36,199 nt of DNA from an uncultured Verrucomicrobia subdivision 3 bacterium. Lineage in GTDB: Bacteria > Verrucomicrobiota > Verrucomicrobiae > Limisphaerales > UBA11358. The position numbers and the translations under genes are program-made. Shown piece after piece: positions 7,189 to 13,802 of the stretch (the stretch's first letter is position 1; every line of letters starts with the position of its first letter). Under the pieces are notes generated by a model. It searched no databases, had not been told where the DNA came from, and saw only the letters and a list, made by a program, of their open reading frames with translations. Location: contig CAIXPZ010000107.1 in the NCBI GenBank assembly GCA_903921455.1, positions 1 through 36,199 on the forward strand. Reading direction: 5' to 3'.

Positions 7189-7719
7189 ATGTTTAATCCT
7201 GATTACACGTTTGACACCTTTGTCAGGCACGACTGCAACGATTTCGCCTGCGACGTCGCCCGCGTGGTCGCCGGGACGCCCGGTCGGGCCTACAACCCGC
7301 TGCTGCTCTATGGCGAACTGGGCACTGGCAAAACCCATTTGCTTCACGCCATCGGCCAGGATCTGGCCGGCCGGGAGAAAAACGCCCGGATTGCCTGTTT
7401 CGCCATGTCGCAATTCATTGACGAATACCTTGCCGCCGTCCGCCAGGCGCGGATTCCGGCTTTCCGGGAAAAGCTTCATCAGTATGACCTGCTGCTGCTG
7501 GATGGGGCTGAGTTGCTCGTGGGTAAGGAACGGCTTCAGGAAGAAATGTTCCATACCTTCGTCCAACTGGTCGCCGACGGCCGGCAGATTGTCCTGGCGT
7601 GTGATTGCCCAGCGAATCGGCCCCGCCCGGCGGGGTTGATGCCGTTGGAACAAAGATTGGTTTCCCGCTTCGAATGGGGCCAGACCGCGGAATTGGTTTC
7701 AGAATCGCTTTCAGAGTAG
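7189..7719 (+). CDS. DnaA-type AAA+ domain protein, Hda-like, with degenerate Walker B
   Basis: 176 residues that align by eye with domain III of DnaA. It opens like DnaA (NPDYTFDTFVRHDCNDFA; AYNPLLLYG), has Walker A GELGTGKT at 42-49, a DnaA-like segment VGKERLQEEMFHTF at 111-124, sensor 1 IVLACD at 134-139, and the arginine-finger region LVSRFEWG at 157-164. Walker B reads LLLLDGAELL: the first acid is Asp105 but the second, usually Asp or Glu, is Gly106, so ATP may be bound but poorly hydrolysed. The protein stops just after the finger, so the lid and the DNA-binding domain IV are absent, as is the N-terminal DnaB-interacting domain. Hda, which regulates DnaA through the clamp, is the closest known architecture. 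It precedes the Y-family polymerase by nine bases, so the two are one unit; a role in polymerase loading or clamp exchange is inferred. Confidence 0.82.
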   Translation: MFNPDYTFDTFVRHDCNDFACDVARVVAGTPGRAYNPLLLYGELGTGKTHLLHAIGQDLAGREKNARIACFAMSQFIDEYLAAVRQARIPAFREKLHQYDLLLLDGAELLVGKERLQEEMFHTFVQLVADGRQIVLACDCPANRPRPAGLMPLEQRLVSRFEWGQTAELVSESLSE

Positions 7720-7728
7720 ACGGAATTC

Positions 7729-9042
7729 GTGTCATTCGTGTCTAAAAAAAATCGCATCCTGCACATCGACGGAGATTCCTTCTTCGCCAGTTGCGAGATC
7801 GCGCTCGACTCCAAACTGGAAGGCCGCCCCGTCTGGGTCGGTGGCGGCCGGCGCGGCGACGGCATCGTCATTGCCGCCAACCGCCTTGCCAAGAAATACG
7901 GCATCAAGACCGGCACCGCCTGCTTCGAGGCCAAACGACTCTGTCCCAGCGGCGTCCTTTGCAAACCGCACTACGACGCCTACCGCGAGTTGTCCCGTCA
8001 GATGTTCCTGATCCTGGAGGAATACGCGCCCACCCTCGTGCCTTATTCCATCGACGAGGGCTTCTTGGATTTTACCGGCATGGACGAACACATCTGGCGT
8101 CACACCACCGCCGCCGACTACGTTCAAGGCATCCGCCAGCGCAGATTGAAAGAGACGCGTCTCCCTGTCACCGCCGGCCTCGGCAATTCCGCCAAGCTCG
8201 CCAAGCTCGCCACCGACGCCGCCAAGGGCACCGGCTTCCTCGAAGTGCCCGCCGGCGAGGAAAAAGCCTTCCTGAAAGACCGCCCCGTTTCGGAGATGTC
8301 CGGCATCGGCTCCAACCGCCAGCGCTCCCTCGCCGCCTTCATGGCCTTCACCTTCGGCGACGTGGCGAAACTGCCCTCGATGCTGCTGAAACAGAAATTC
8401 GGCATCTGGGGTCAGCAGTTGTGGCTGTTCTCGAATGGCCAGTGGAACGAACCCCTCGTGTTGGAGATCAAAGACCGCACTACCATCTCCAGCAGCACCA
8501 CCTTGCCGCAGGACGAACATGATTACGAAGCCGCGCTGACCTTCATGCTCAGTGAAGCTACCAGGCTCACCGGCCAGTTGCGCCGGGAACAGATGCAGGC
8601 GCGGGAATTCAGCGTGGCCGTGCGGTTCAATGATTTCACCGAAGTCGGCACCAGCCACCGCTTCAAGCATCCGCAGTTCTTGAACTCCGTCATCAACGAC
8701 GTCCTCCAGCAGATGTTTCGCGAGATCATGGCCGACGCGCGGCGTCCCGTGCGCCAGATCCGTATCGCGATGTATAATCTAGAACGATTGGACACGCACC
8801 CCACGCTCTGGGGCCGGACGAACGAAGAACGCTGGGGCGCCCTCGACGACGCCACGCACGCACTGAATCAGAAACTCGGCAAAACCGCCCTGATGACCGG
8901 CGCCCAACTCGCCCTGCGCCACATCGACGAATCACAGAAAAACCCGAAGGCCAAATGTCCGTTCACACCGCAGCGCGAAATGATCACCAAAATCTGGGGC
9001 GCGGACGGACCGGCAAAACCTTTTCAAGGCTCGTTGTTTTGA
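7729..9042 (+). CDS. Y-family translesion DNA polymerase (UmuC/DinB type)
   Basis: 437 residues with the hallmarks of the Y family: first catalytic acid in HIDGDSFFASCE (Asp14, with the Phe pair as steric gate), catalytic pair in YSIDEGFLDFTG (Asp109-Glu110), a helix-hairpin-helix segment MSGIGSNRQRSL near 195-206, a little-finger domain beyond residue 240, and a C-terminal QGSLF that fits the sliding-clamp-binding consensus. It would copy past damaged bases. It starts at a GTG; a second in-frame GTG nine bases later (7738) is equally possible, and GGA five bases upstream supports the first. It directly follows the DnaA-like gene. Length and N-terminus resemble UmuC more than DinB, but I do not assign a symbol. 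No UmuD or LexA partner is adjacent. Confidence 0.93.
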   Translation: MSFVSKKNRILHIDGDSFFASCEIALDSKLEGRPVWVGGGRRGDGIVIAANRLAKKYGIKTGTACFEAKRLCPSGVLCKPHYDAYRELSRQMFLILEEYAPTLVPYSIDEGFLDFTGMDEHIWRHTTAADYVQGIRQRRLKETRLPVTAGLGNSAKLAKLATDAAKGTGFLEVPAGEEKAFLKDRPVSEMSGIGSNRQRSLAAFMAFTFGDVAKLPSMLLKQKFGIWGQQLWLFSNGQWNEPLVLEIKDRTTISSSTTLPQDEHDYEAALTFMLSEATRLTGQLRREQMQAREFSVAVRFNDFTEVGTSHRFKHPQFLNSVINDVLQQMFREIMADARRPVRQIRIAMYNLERLDTHPTLWGRTNEERWGALDDATHALNQKLGKTALMTGAQLALRHIDESQKNPKAKCPFTPQREMITKIWGADGPAKPFQGSLF

Positions 9043-9069
9043 TAAACTACAATTTGCCAACCAAAAATC

Positions 9070-9732
9070 ATGAATTCAAAAAAACTGGTAGAATCATTCA
9101 GTAGGCTAGCGTCCTTCCAAGGCGACTCTCTAACTGAACAAATTCGTAAGATGGAAGTGCAGCTCGCAACAAATGGAATTGAGTCAGCAAAATTGTGTTG
9201 TGCTGATATTAAACTTGCGGATGTAATGGCTGCAGCGGTATCAATCAAACGATTAGCCGGACAAATAAATGTAGTGATCCACTCCGCTGGGATTGTCCTC
9301 TCGTTGCCAGAAATTCTTGAGAAAAATGAAGTTGTCGAATATTTGTCACTTGGCGCAGGAAATACGGGAAAGGCTTTTGACCTTGAAACCAATTTACAGA
9401 TTGGTGAATTCAAGTTTATCGATTGGCAAGGTGGATCAGAAACCATCCGCCAAAACTCACTTTTCAAAGCCTTTTATCAGCTAGCTGAATACCCCAAATC
9501 TAAACGCAAGTTTTTATATGTTGTGGATGACAAGCATCCGCTCAAATTCCTAACTGGTAAGCGCTCTATTGCGAGCGTGTTCAGCCGGCATGAAAAACTA
9601 CGCAGAGAACTCCATGACAAATACGGAAAACGATTTGTGACTGTAAATGATTATTTCGAGTATCAGAAAAAAACGGTTTCCATCGTGGCTCTGAATAAAG
9701 TTGTTCCCGCATTAGCTGGTTCACTCCTTTGA
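9070..9732 (+). CDS. PD-(D/E)XK nuclease-like protein, unknown role
   Basis: 220 residues. The central part GAGNTGKAFDLETNLQIGEF followed by KFIDW places Asp104 and E113-x-K115 in the spacing of a PD-(D/E)XK restriction-endonuclease fold, with Glu90 just before and an IRQNSLFKAFYQL helix after, where related folds carry a conserved Gln. The rest is alpha/beta (VVIHSAGIVLSLPEIL, KFLYVVDDKHPLKFL). I cannot name a family. The gene is visibly AT-rich compared with the polymerase and SRAP genes around it, which suggests separate acquisition. It lies 27 bases after the polymerase and seven before the SRAP gene, so it is probably in the same transcript. A nuclease acting on damaged or replicating DNA is an inference; a defence nuclease is the alternative. 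Confidence 0.6.
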   Translation: MNSKKLVESFSRLASFQGDSLTEQIRKMEVQLATNGIESAKLCCADIKLADVMAAAVSIKRLAGQINVVIHSAGIVLSLPEILEKNEVVEYLSLGAGNTGKAFDLETNLQIGEFKFIDWQGGSETIRQNSLFKAFYQLAEYPKSKRKFLYVVDDKHPLKFLTGKRSIASVFSRHEKLRRELHDKYGKRFVTVNDYFEYQKKTVSIVALNKVVPALAGSLL

Positions 9733-9739
9733 TTATCGA

Positions 9740-10447
9740 ATGTGCGGCCGCTACACCATCACCAAGGATCTGTCTGAGATCGGACGCCTCGTCCGGTTCA
9801 TCTGTAAGGTCGTGGACTTTAAGCCGCGCTACAACCTCGCCCCCCGTTCACAGGCGCCGGTTCTGATCTGGGAGGGTGGCGTTGCCACCCTGAAACCCAT
9901 GCGCTGGGGCCTGATCCCCGCCTGGGCCAAGGACGAATCCATCGGCGACCAGTTGACCAACGCCCGCGCCGAAACCATCTCCGACAAAACCAGTTTCCGC
10001 CGGCCCTTCGAGAAGCAGCGCTGCCTGATTCCCGCCGACGGCTTTTACGAATGGCAGACCACGCCCGCCGGCAAACAGCCGTTCCGGTTTACCCGCAAGG
10101 ATGGCGGCTTCTTCTGCATGGCCGGTCTCTGGGAGAAATGGCATCGACCGCATCGCGAAGGTGAGCTCGGCCTCGACGACACCGGCCCGGGCATTGATCA
10201 AACCGTCGAGACCTTCACCATCATCACCACCGAGCCAAACCCGATGGTCGCCGCCGTCCACGACCGGATGCCGGTGATAATTGGCCCCGAACATTATCAA
10301 TGGTGGTTGCAACCCGACCGCTTCGAACCGCAATTCCTAAAAACCCTGCTGCGCCCCTATCCCGCCGAGGACATGGCCTGCGTCCGCGTCTCCAAACTCG
10401 TGAACAACGCCCGCCACGACAGCCCGGCTTGCCTGCAACCTGGCTAG
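9740..10447 (+). CDS. SRAP-domain protein (YedK/HMCES family), abasic-site protection
   Basis: 235 residues beginning MCGRY, in which Cys2 becomes the N-terminal nucleophile after Met removal and forms a thiazolidine link to abasic sites in single-stranded DNA. Other expected residues are present: Arg4, Asn74-x-Arg76 in NARAET, Glu104 in DGFYEW, and His174 in AVHDRMP. This start is fixed because Cys must follow Met. The family shields abasic sites at stalled forks and in many bacteria clusters with translesion polymerases and SOS genes, which matches its place at the end of this cassette. An insertion of about 15 residues (HREGELGLDDTGPGI) lies before the His motif. A GGGTGGC-GTT-GCCACCC palindrome lies within the gene. 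Confidence 0.93.
   Translation: MCGRYTITKDLSEIGRLVRFICKVVDFKPRYNLAPRSQAPVLIWEGGVATLKPMRWGLIPAWAKDESIGDQLTNARAETISDKTSFRRPFEKQRCLIPADGFYEWQTTPAGKQPFRFTRKDGGFFCMAGLWEKWHRPHREGELGLDDTGPGIDQTVETFTIITTEPNPMVAAVHDRMPVIIGPEHYQWWLQPDRFEPQFLKTLLRPYPAEDMACVRVSKLVNNARHDSPACLQPG
9874..9890. repeat. GYT-loop mini-palindrome inside the SRAP gene
   Basis: GGGTGGC-GTT-GCCACCC, perfect 7-bp stem with a three-base loop, inside codons for GGVATL. The core matches the copies at 6158 and 6582 apart from GCT to GTT. Confidence 0.45.
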
Positions 10448-10450
10448 GAT

Positions 10451-10633
10451 TCAATTTTTCACCGGTTTCTCCCGTTGATAAATCTGGTGGATCAGTTCCG
10501 ATGCGAGGTTCACCAGCCGCATGGCCGCTCGATTATCACACGCTCCGGCCCAGGCCGCCCACCCGAAAATTATTCCTCCGGATTTTCGTCCCGTCCGGGC
10601 AACTGACAGGCGCCAATCGGGAGCTAGAGACTG
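10451..10633 (-). pseudogene. C-terminal gene remnant containing the right flanking repeat
   Basis: A minus-strand open frame of 60 codons without a plausible start reads protein-like: IIFGWAAWAGACDNRAAMRL then VNLASELIHQIYQREKPVKN and a stop. The helical, charged C-terminal part looks like a true protein end. The segment AAWAGACDN has a counterpart, VAWSGACDN, in the same frame of the left repeat at 6093. It ends four bases from the SRAP stop, tail to tail. I do not recognise the parent family. The only internal ATG (10522) would give 23 residues. Confidence 0.4.
10532..10597. repeat. Diverged direct repeat, right copy, after the DNA-damage cassette
   Basis: ATTATCACACGCTCC through CCGAAAATTATTCC and TTTTCGTCCCGTCCGG corresponds to the left copy at 6093-6196 in the same orientation, but without the roughly 40-base piece carrying the GTGGC mini-palindrome. 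Together the copies bracket the six cassette genes. Confidence 0.5.
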
Positions 10634-10751
10634 TCAGTGAAAGTGTCAGTAAAACGGGTAGCAGAGCGATGGAAAATAGTGTCGAGTTAAGGCGGTTTAC
10701 CCTTGAATTTACAGGCGTTTCTGCTATTTTAAAGGAACTAAATCGTCCACC

Positions 10752-10770
10752 CAAGTCGCAGCGCGACTTG
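10752..10770. repeat. Perfect hairpin CAAGTCGC-AGC-GCGACTTG
   Basis: Eight-base perfect arms around AGC. No T-run follows on either strand, so an intrinsic terminator is doubtful. The inner 13 bases are the reverse complement of the element at 7013-7025, placing it in the same mini-palindrome family. Confidence 0.5.
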
Positions 10771-10912
10771 ACCCACCCGGGACCCACCGGTTGGCCAAAG
10801 AACTAGATGTATCTTAATATTTGGATACACCATTGTCCAGAGAAAATATTTAGGCCTGAGGCCGAAACATGGGAGCGCGGCGGAATCCAATTTGAGCGCA
10901 GCGGGAAGGCGT

Positions 10913-10933
10913 GTCCATTATCTGGTAGGCAGC
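10913..10933. repeat. Cassette-boundary arm before the first small gene
   Basis: GTCCATTATCTGGTAGGCAGC. Its reverse complement matches about 16 of 21 positions of the arm after the same gene (11344-11365), which has one additional base. A near copy lies before the second small gene (11654-11680). Written as an attC right half, the end reads GGTAGGC against the GTTRRRY consensus, one mismatch. Confidence 0.45.
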
Positions 10934-10970
10934 ATTGAGCGTTTGGTGATTTGCGGTGTCTTATGATTAT

Positions 10971-11342
10971 ATGAAGCGCACATTCACAGTCGTAGCGGTG
11001 GTCGCCGTCGTGATGATCGCGGTCACTTTCACTTACTTCACATTTACTCGCCCGGCTCCTGGACGAGGTGATGCTCCCAAGATTTTAGCGGCGGCGCAGA
11101 CATACGCGCATGACCTTCAAGCGCACGGGCAGCCAGTTCCAGAGACAGTTGCCTTGCGAGATTTGATTGCCAAAGGATTAGTTAGTCCAGCAGATGCGAG
11201 TGGTTTTGCCGGTATGGATGTCACGGTTTCATTGACGGCCAGCGACAGGAATCCACAGGATGTTTTGACGAGAGTTCGGATGCAAGACGGCAGCCAAATA
11301 GTTGCGTTGGCAGACGGCAGTGTCCAGAGAGCGTCACGATAA
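10971..11342 (+). CDS. Membrane-anchored protein of unknown function
   Basis: 123 residues from the ATG at 10971; a GTG at 10956 is in frame but adds only SYDY before the Met. An N-terminal membrane anchor (residues about 4-26, VVAVVAVVMIAVTFTYF) is followed by a soluble domain: helix AAAQTYAHDLQAHGQPVP, then SGFAGMDVTVSLTASDRNPQ and a C-terminal GSQIVALADGSVQRASR. The last part resembles the ending of some pilin-like Verrucomicrobiota proteins that close with an LADGSV turn, but the family is not certain. It is bounded by the inverted boundary arms described separately, which is the pattern of a mobile gene cassette. A terminator-like hairpin follows. Confidence 0.6.
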   Translation: MKRTFTVVAVVAVVMIAVTFTYFTFTRPAPGRGDAPKILAAAQTYAHDLQAHGQPVPETVALRDLIAKGLVSPADASGFAGMDVTVSLTASDRNPQDVLTRVRMQDGSQIVALADGSVQRASR

Positions 11343-11343
11343 T

Positions 11344-11365
11344 GTTGCCTAATCAGAGGATGGGC
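11344..11365. repeat. Cassette-boundary arm after the first small gene
   Basis: GTTGCCTAATCAGAGG and the next six bases start one base after the stop codon. GCCTAAT corresponds to the attC left core RYYYAAC with one mismatch. Against the right-hand arms it carries one unpaired T, comparable to the extrahelical base of attC sites. Confidence 0.45.
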
Positions 11366-11384
11366 TACCAGCCTTAGGAGTTTT

Positions 11385-11410
11385 CCCGCGCTGCGCACAA
11401 GCGGGCTTTT
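11385..11410 (+). terminator. Intrinsic terminator candidate after the first small gene
   Basis: CCCGC, an 11-base loop, GCGGG, then CTTTT. The stem is short and the loop long, so strength is likely modest. The copy of this block after the second small gene has GCAGG in the right arm, weakening the stem. Confidence 0.4.
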
Positions 11411-11444
11411 CAGTGCAGCCATTTCCCATTCCCTCCTGTCACGG

Positions 11445-11512
11445 TCAGGGATGTTTCAGCCGGAAAAAGCGCTGGCTTTTGGTGAGGGCCAGCCCGTGGC
11501 AGAATTGCTGCC
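11445..11512 (-). pseudogene. Orphan 3' end of a BNR-type secreted protein gene
   Basis: The minus strand reads LALTKSQRFFRLKHP and a stop, against LTLTNSQRFFRLKHPGP at the end of the intact BNR gene at 12213. Beyond 11512 similarity to that gene is lost. It is therefore a truncated duplicate of the gene end, carried in the duplicated block. Confidence 0.6.
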
Positions 11513-11653
11513 GCGCCAATTACGCCCGACACGGCAGACGGGACAAGTTTGCTAAAGGCACTGACTGGGCCAGAAAGGAACTTACTTAAAGCTGGACATC
11601 ATTTTTCGGCGCACCTAGTGTCGCTTCATGAAACCGGATAGGCTACACAGGGC

Positions 11654-11680
11654 GATGTCCATTATCTGTTAGACATCATT
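11654..11680. repeat. Cassette-boundary arm before the second small gene, ending GTTAGAC
   Basis: GATGTCCATTATCTGTTAGA then CATCATT. GTTAGAC (11668-11674) fits the attC right core GTTRRRY exactly, and a start codon follows 13 bases later, as in integron cassettes. Its reverse complement matches the arm after this gene (12116-12140) at most positions, with one extra T in the latter. Confidence 0.5.
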
Positions 11681-11687
11681 ACTCGCC

Positions 11688-12119
11688 ATGAGATTTCTAG
11701 CCATCTTATTTCTTGCAACGATGCTGCTGACATCTTGTGCCACGACACAGCAGCAGGTCATGCGGGATTCTCACTATAAGCATACGCACACGGCTTTGAT
11801 GACTATGGATATGTTGCGGGCTTTAGACCAAGGCGACCTTGATTACACAAGGCAGGTCGAGATAGATAGGTTGTGCGACGAGTTGGTTTTCTTGGTAGAC
11901 ACAGACAGGCGCTATGAGCCAGACCTTTTAGAAAAGGAAGACGAGGTTTTATTAGCAGACGAGGTTTTGGGTTATATGCTTGCTCACCATGATTTATGCG
12001 ACCCATTTTCAACAAGCATCCGAGCCGGCATGCCTGCCTTGCGACAGATTTTGACCAAGCCGGAAGATGTCCAGCGATTGACGGAGTTGTCAAAATATGT
12101 TGAGAAACCAAAGCCATGA
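11688..12119 (+). CDS. Putative lipoprotein, unknown function
   Basis: 143 residues with a clear lipoprotein signal (MRFLAILFLATMLLTSCATT; lipobox LTSC, Cys17). The mature part is helical and acidic, with many Leu, Asp and Glu (LRALDQGDLDYTRQVEIDRL) and no catalytic motif. I do not recognise a family; a helical-bundle surface or periplasmic protein is all that can be inferred. Like the first small gene it lies between inverted boundary arms, and its stop codon is directly followed by GCCTAATC. The two genes are unrelated in sequence, so the shared flanks were not carried along by gene duplication. Confidence 0.62.
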   Translation: MRFLAILFLATMLLTSCATTQQQVMRDSHYKHTHTALMTMDMLRALDQGDLDYTRQVEIDRLCDELVFLVDTDRRYEPDLLEKEDEVLLADEVLGYMLAHHDLCDPFSTSIRAGMPALRQILTKPEDVQRLTELSKYVEKPKP

Positions 12120-12140
12120 TGCCTAATCAGAGAAAAGGCC
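12116..12140. repeat. Cassette-boundary arm after the second small gene
   Basis: ATGATGCCTAATCAGAGAAA then AGGCC, overlapping the stop codon. Same family as the arm at 11344 and inversely related to the arms at 10913 and 11654. No partner right-hand arm was found beyond it. Confidence 0.45.
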
Positions 12141-12275
12141 ACCAGCCTTAGGAGTTTCCCCGCGCTGCGCGCAAGCAGGCTTTTCAGCGTACCATTTCCG
12201 CATTCACTCCTGTCACGGTCCGGGATGTTTCAGGCGGAAAAAGCGCTGGCTGTTGGTGAGGGTCAGGGTGACCTG
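12117..12275. repeat. Duplicated block, copy 2
   Basis: Counterpart of 11341-11510: boundary arm, AGCCTTAGGAG, the GC-rich hairpin (right arm mutated) and the 3' end of the BNR gene, here continuing into the intact gene. This is therefore probably the ancestral location of the tail sequence. Confidence 0.6.
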
Positions 12276-13802
12276 CTTTTGGCCGCCGCTGTTCTGCGGC
12301 GCGGCCAGGCTGTTGGTCCAGCCGGCCGGATTCAGCCCGGCATTTTCCTGCAGCACATAATTCACAGCATTGGTCGGCCAGGTGAGGATCAGGTTGCCGG
12401 CCGACTGGGTCAGGCCCAGCGGCGGCAGCACATAGACGGGGGCGGTGTAGACGTCGAAATCGGTTGTGCCGTCGGGATTGTCGCCGGTGCTGTTGGAATT
12501 GTCGCCCCAGGCGGGGATGAGCACGCCGTTGGCAAAGGCGTTGCCGGTGTAATCGCCGTAGTCGGCCTTCTTCAAGGCGGCGATGCTCCGGGCCTGGTCG
12601 GAGGTGCCCGCGCTGATGGGGAAATTCGCGCCGAAGCCCGCGCCGCCGTCGGTGCTGATGGCGCCGTAGTATTGCGCGGTCTGGTTGGCGGTTGCATGGC
12701 GCGCGTCATACCACGTCACGGCCACGTTGCCGGAGGATTGATCGAGAGAGAGGTGAGGCAGGAACTGGCTGTTGGTGCCGGCATCGTCATTGACGCGCAC
12801 GCGCGGGTTCCAGGTGCCGCCCAGATCGTCGGAGGCGACGACGTAGATGTCGGTGTCGGCCGAGCCGGGGAACGGCGCGTCGGTGTAGACGAGATAGAGC
12901 CAGCCGCGATGCGGTCCGCTGGAACGGTCCCACGCCAGCCCGGCTTCGGGATCGACGCCCCAGTTCGGCTGCGCGGGAATGAACGCGAAGCCGCCGAGAT
13001 TGACGGGCGTGACGAGGCGGGGCAGCGCGAAGGCGCCGCTGACGCCATTGGTGTTCACCTGCACATAAATGTTTCCCGAGGAGCCGGAATTCGGTCCGTA
13101 GGTGACGGCCACCTCGCCGTTGGGGCCGATGGCGATGTCGCCGAAGTTGACGCCGGCGGGTTGCCCGGGCAAGACCTGCGACACGAAATTGCTGACGGTG
13201 CCGGAGCTGGAGACATTGGCGCCGGAGACCAGAATCCCGCCGTTGCTCCAATACGTCAGCCAGACGCTGCCGGGCACGCCATTGACGCCCGGCCCCACGG
13301 TGACGGTCGGCTGGTCGCCGATCCACGCCGGAGTGACGGCCGGCAGCACGATGGCGGGGCCGGTGCCGTAAGGCGCATAAAAGGTGGAGCCGCCGTCCTT
13401 GCTCACCGCCAGGGCGACATACGTGCCGAGCGAGCCCGCGGAGGCCTGGCTCAAGAACGCGACAAAGAGATTGCCGAAACTGTCCCAGGCCACGGTGGTG
13501 TTGCCGTAGGCGCGCGGGATATTGCCGGCGGGTGCGACCGAATTTTGGCCGATCAGCTTGTTCGTCCACGTGACGCCGCCGTCCGAGCTGCGCGCGGTGT
13601 AGAGCCCGCCCGGTTCATGGCGCGAGGCCATGAACACGAGCTGGCTGTTGGTGGGATTGATGGCCACGGACGTCTCGTATTGGTTGCCCGCGGCCCGGGT
13701 GAGGTTTTGATTGGCGCCCACAGTCACCAACGCCGCCGGCAGGGAGGGAATGCCGCAGGCAAAAGCCAGCAGCGCCACGATGAATCGGCGCCAACGCTTC
13801 AT
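12213..13802 (-). CDS. Secreted BNR/Asp-box (sialidase-fold) repeat protein
   Basis: About 529 residues from the Met at 13802, chosen because MKRWRRFIVALLAFACGIPS is a good signal peptide; the frame also opens at 13865. Asp-box motifs recur (SSDGGVTW, SKDGGSTF, SDDLGGTW, STDGGAGF), indicating a beta-propeller as in sialidases and other BNR proteins. The C-terminus, LILTWPTNAVNYVLQENAGL to SQRFFRLKHPGP, is the small beta domain that closes many secreted Verrucomicrobiota proteins. The Arg triad and Tyr/Glu pair of true sialidases were not identified, so glycan binding or another hydrolase function is as likely. The gene converges on the second small lipoprotein gene, and part of its 3' end is duplicated at 11445. 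Confidence 0.8.
   Translation of the reverse strand: MKRWRRFIVALLAFACGIPSLPAALVTVGANQNLTRAAGNQYETSVAINPTNSQLVFMASRHEPGGLYTARSSDGGVTWTNKLIGQNSVAPAGNIPRAYGNTTVAWDSFGNLFVAFLSQASAGSLGTYVALAVSKDGGSTFYAPYGTGPAIVLPAVTPAWIGDQPTVTVGPGVNGVPGSVWLTYWSNGGILVSGANVSSSGTVSNFVSQVLPGQPAGVNFGDIAIGPNGEVAVTYGPNSGSSGNIYVQVNTNGVSGAFALPRLVTPVNLGGFAFIPAQPNWGVDPEAGLAWDRSSGPHRGWLYLVYTDAPFPGSADTDIYVVASDDLGGTWNPRVRVNDDAGTNSQFLPHLSLDQSSGNVAVTWYDARHATANQTAQYYGAISTDGGAGFGANFPISAGTSDQARSIAALKKADYGDYTGNAFANGVLIPAWGDNSNSTGDNPDGTTDFDVYTAPVYVLPPLGLTQSAGNLILTWPTNAVNYVLQENAGLNPAGWTNSLAAPQNSGGQKQVTLTLTNSQRFFRLKHPGP

Larger units (their letters stand above)
11341..11510. repeat. Duplicated block, copy 1
   Basis: Runs from the boundary arm through AGCCTTAGGAG, the terminator-like hairpin and TTTCAGCCGGAAAAAGCGCT to about 11510. 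It matches 12117-12275 almost throughout by eye, with small substitutions. In this copy the BNR gene tail breaks off after some twenty codons. Confidence 0.6.

Noticed and set aside
10300..10806. 168-codon plus-strand frame across the SRAP gene end
   Set aside because: It overlaps the SRAP gene in another frame and runs through repeats; composition is Pro/Arg-rich and not protein-like.
10820..10840. TGGA ... TCCA inverted words near 10824-10841 as a second copy of the SOS-like operator
   Set aside because: Arms are only four bases, with different spacing from GGACA-N5-TGTCC, and the next gene is not repair related.
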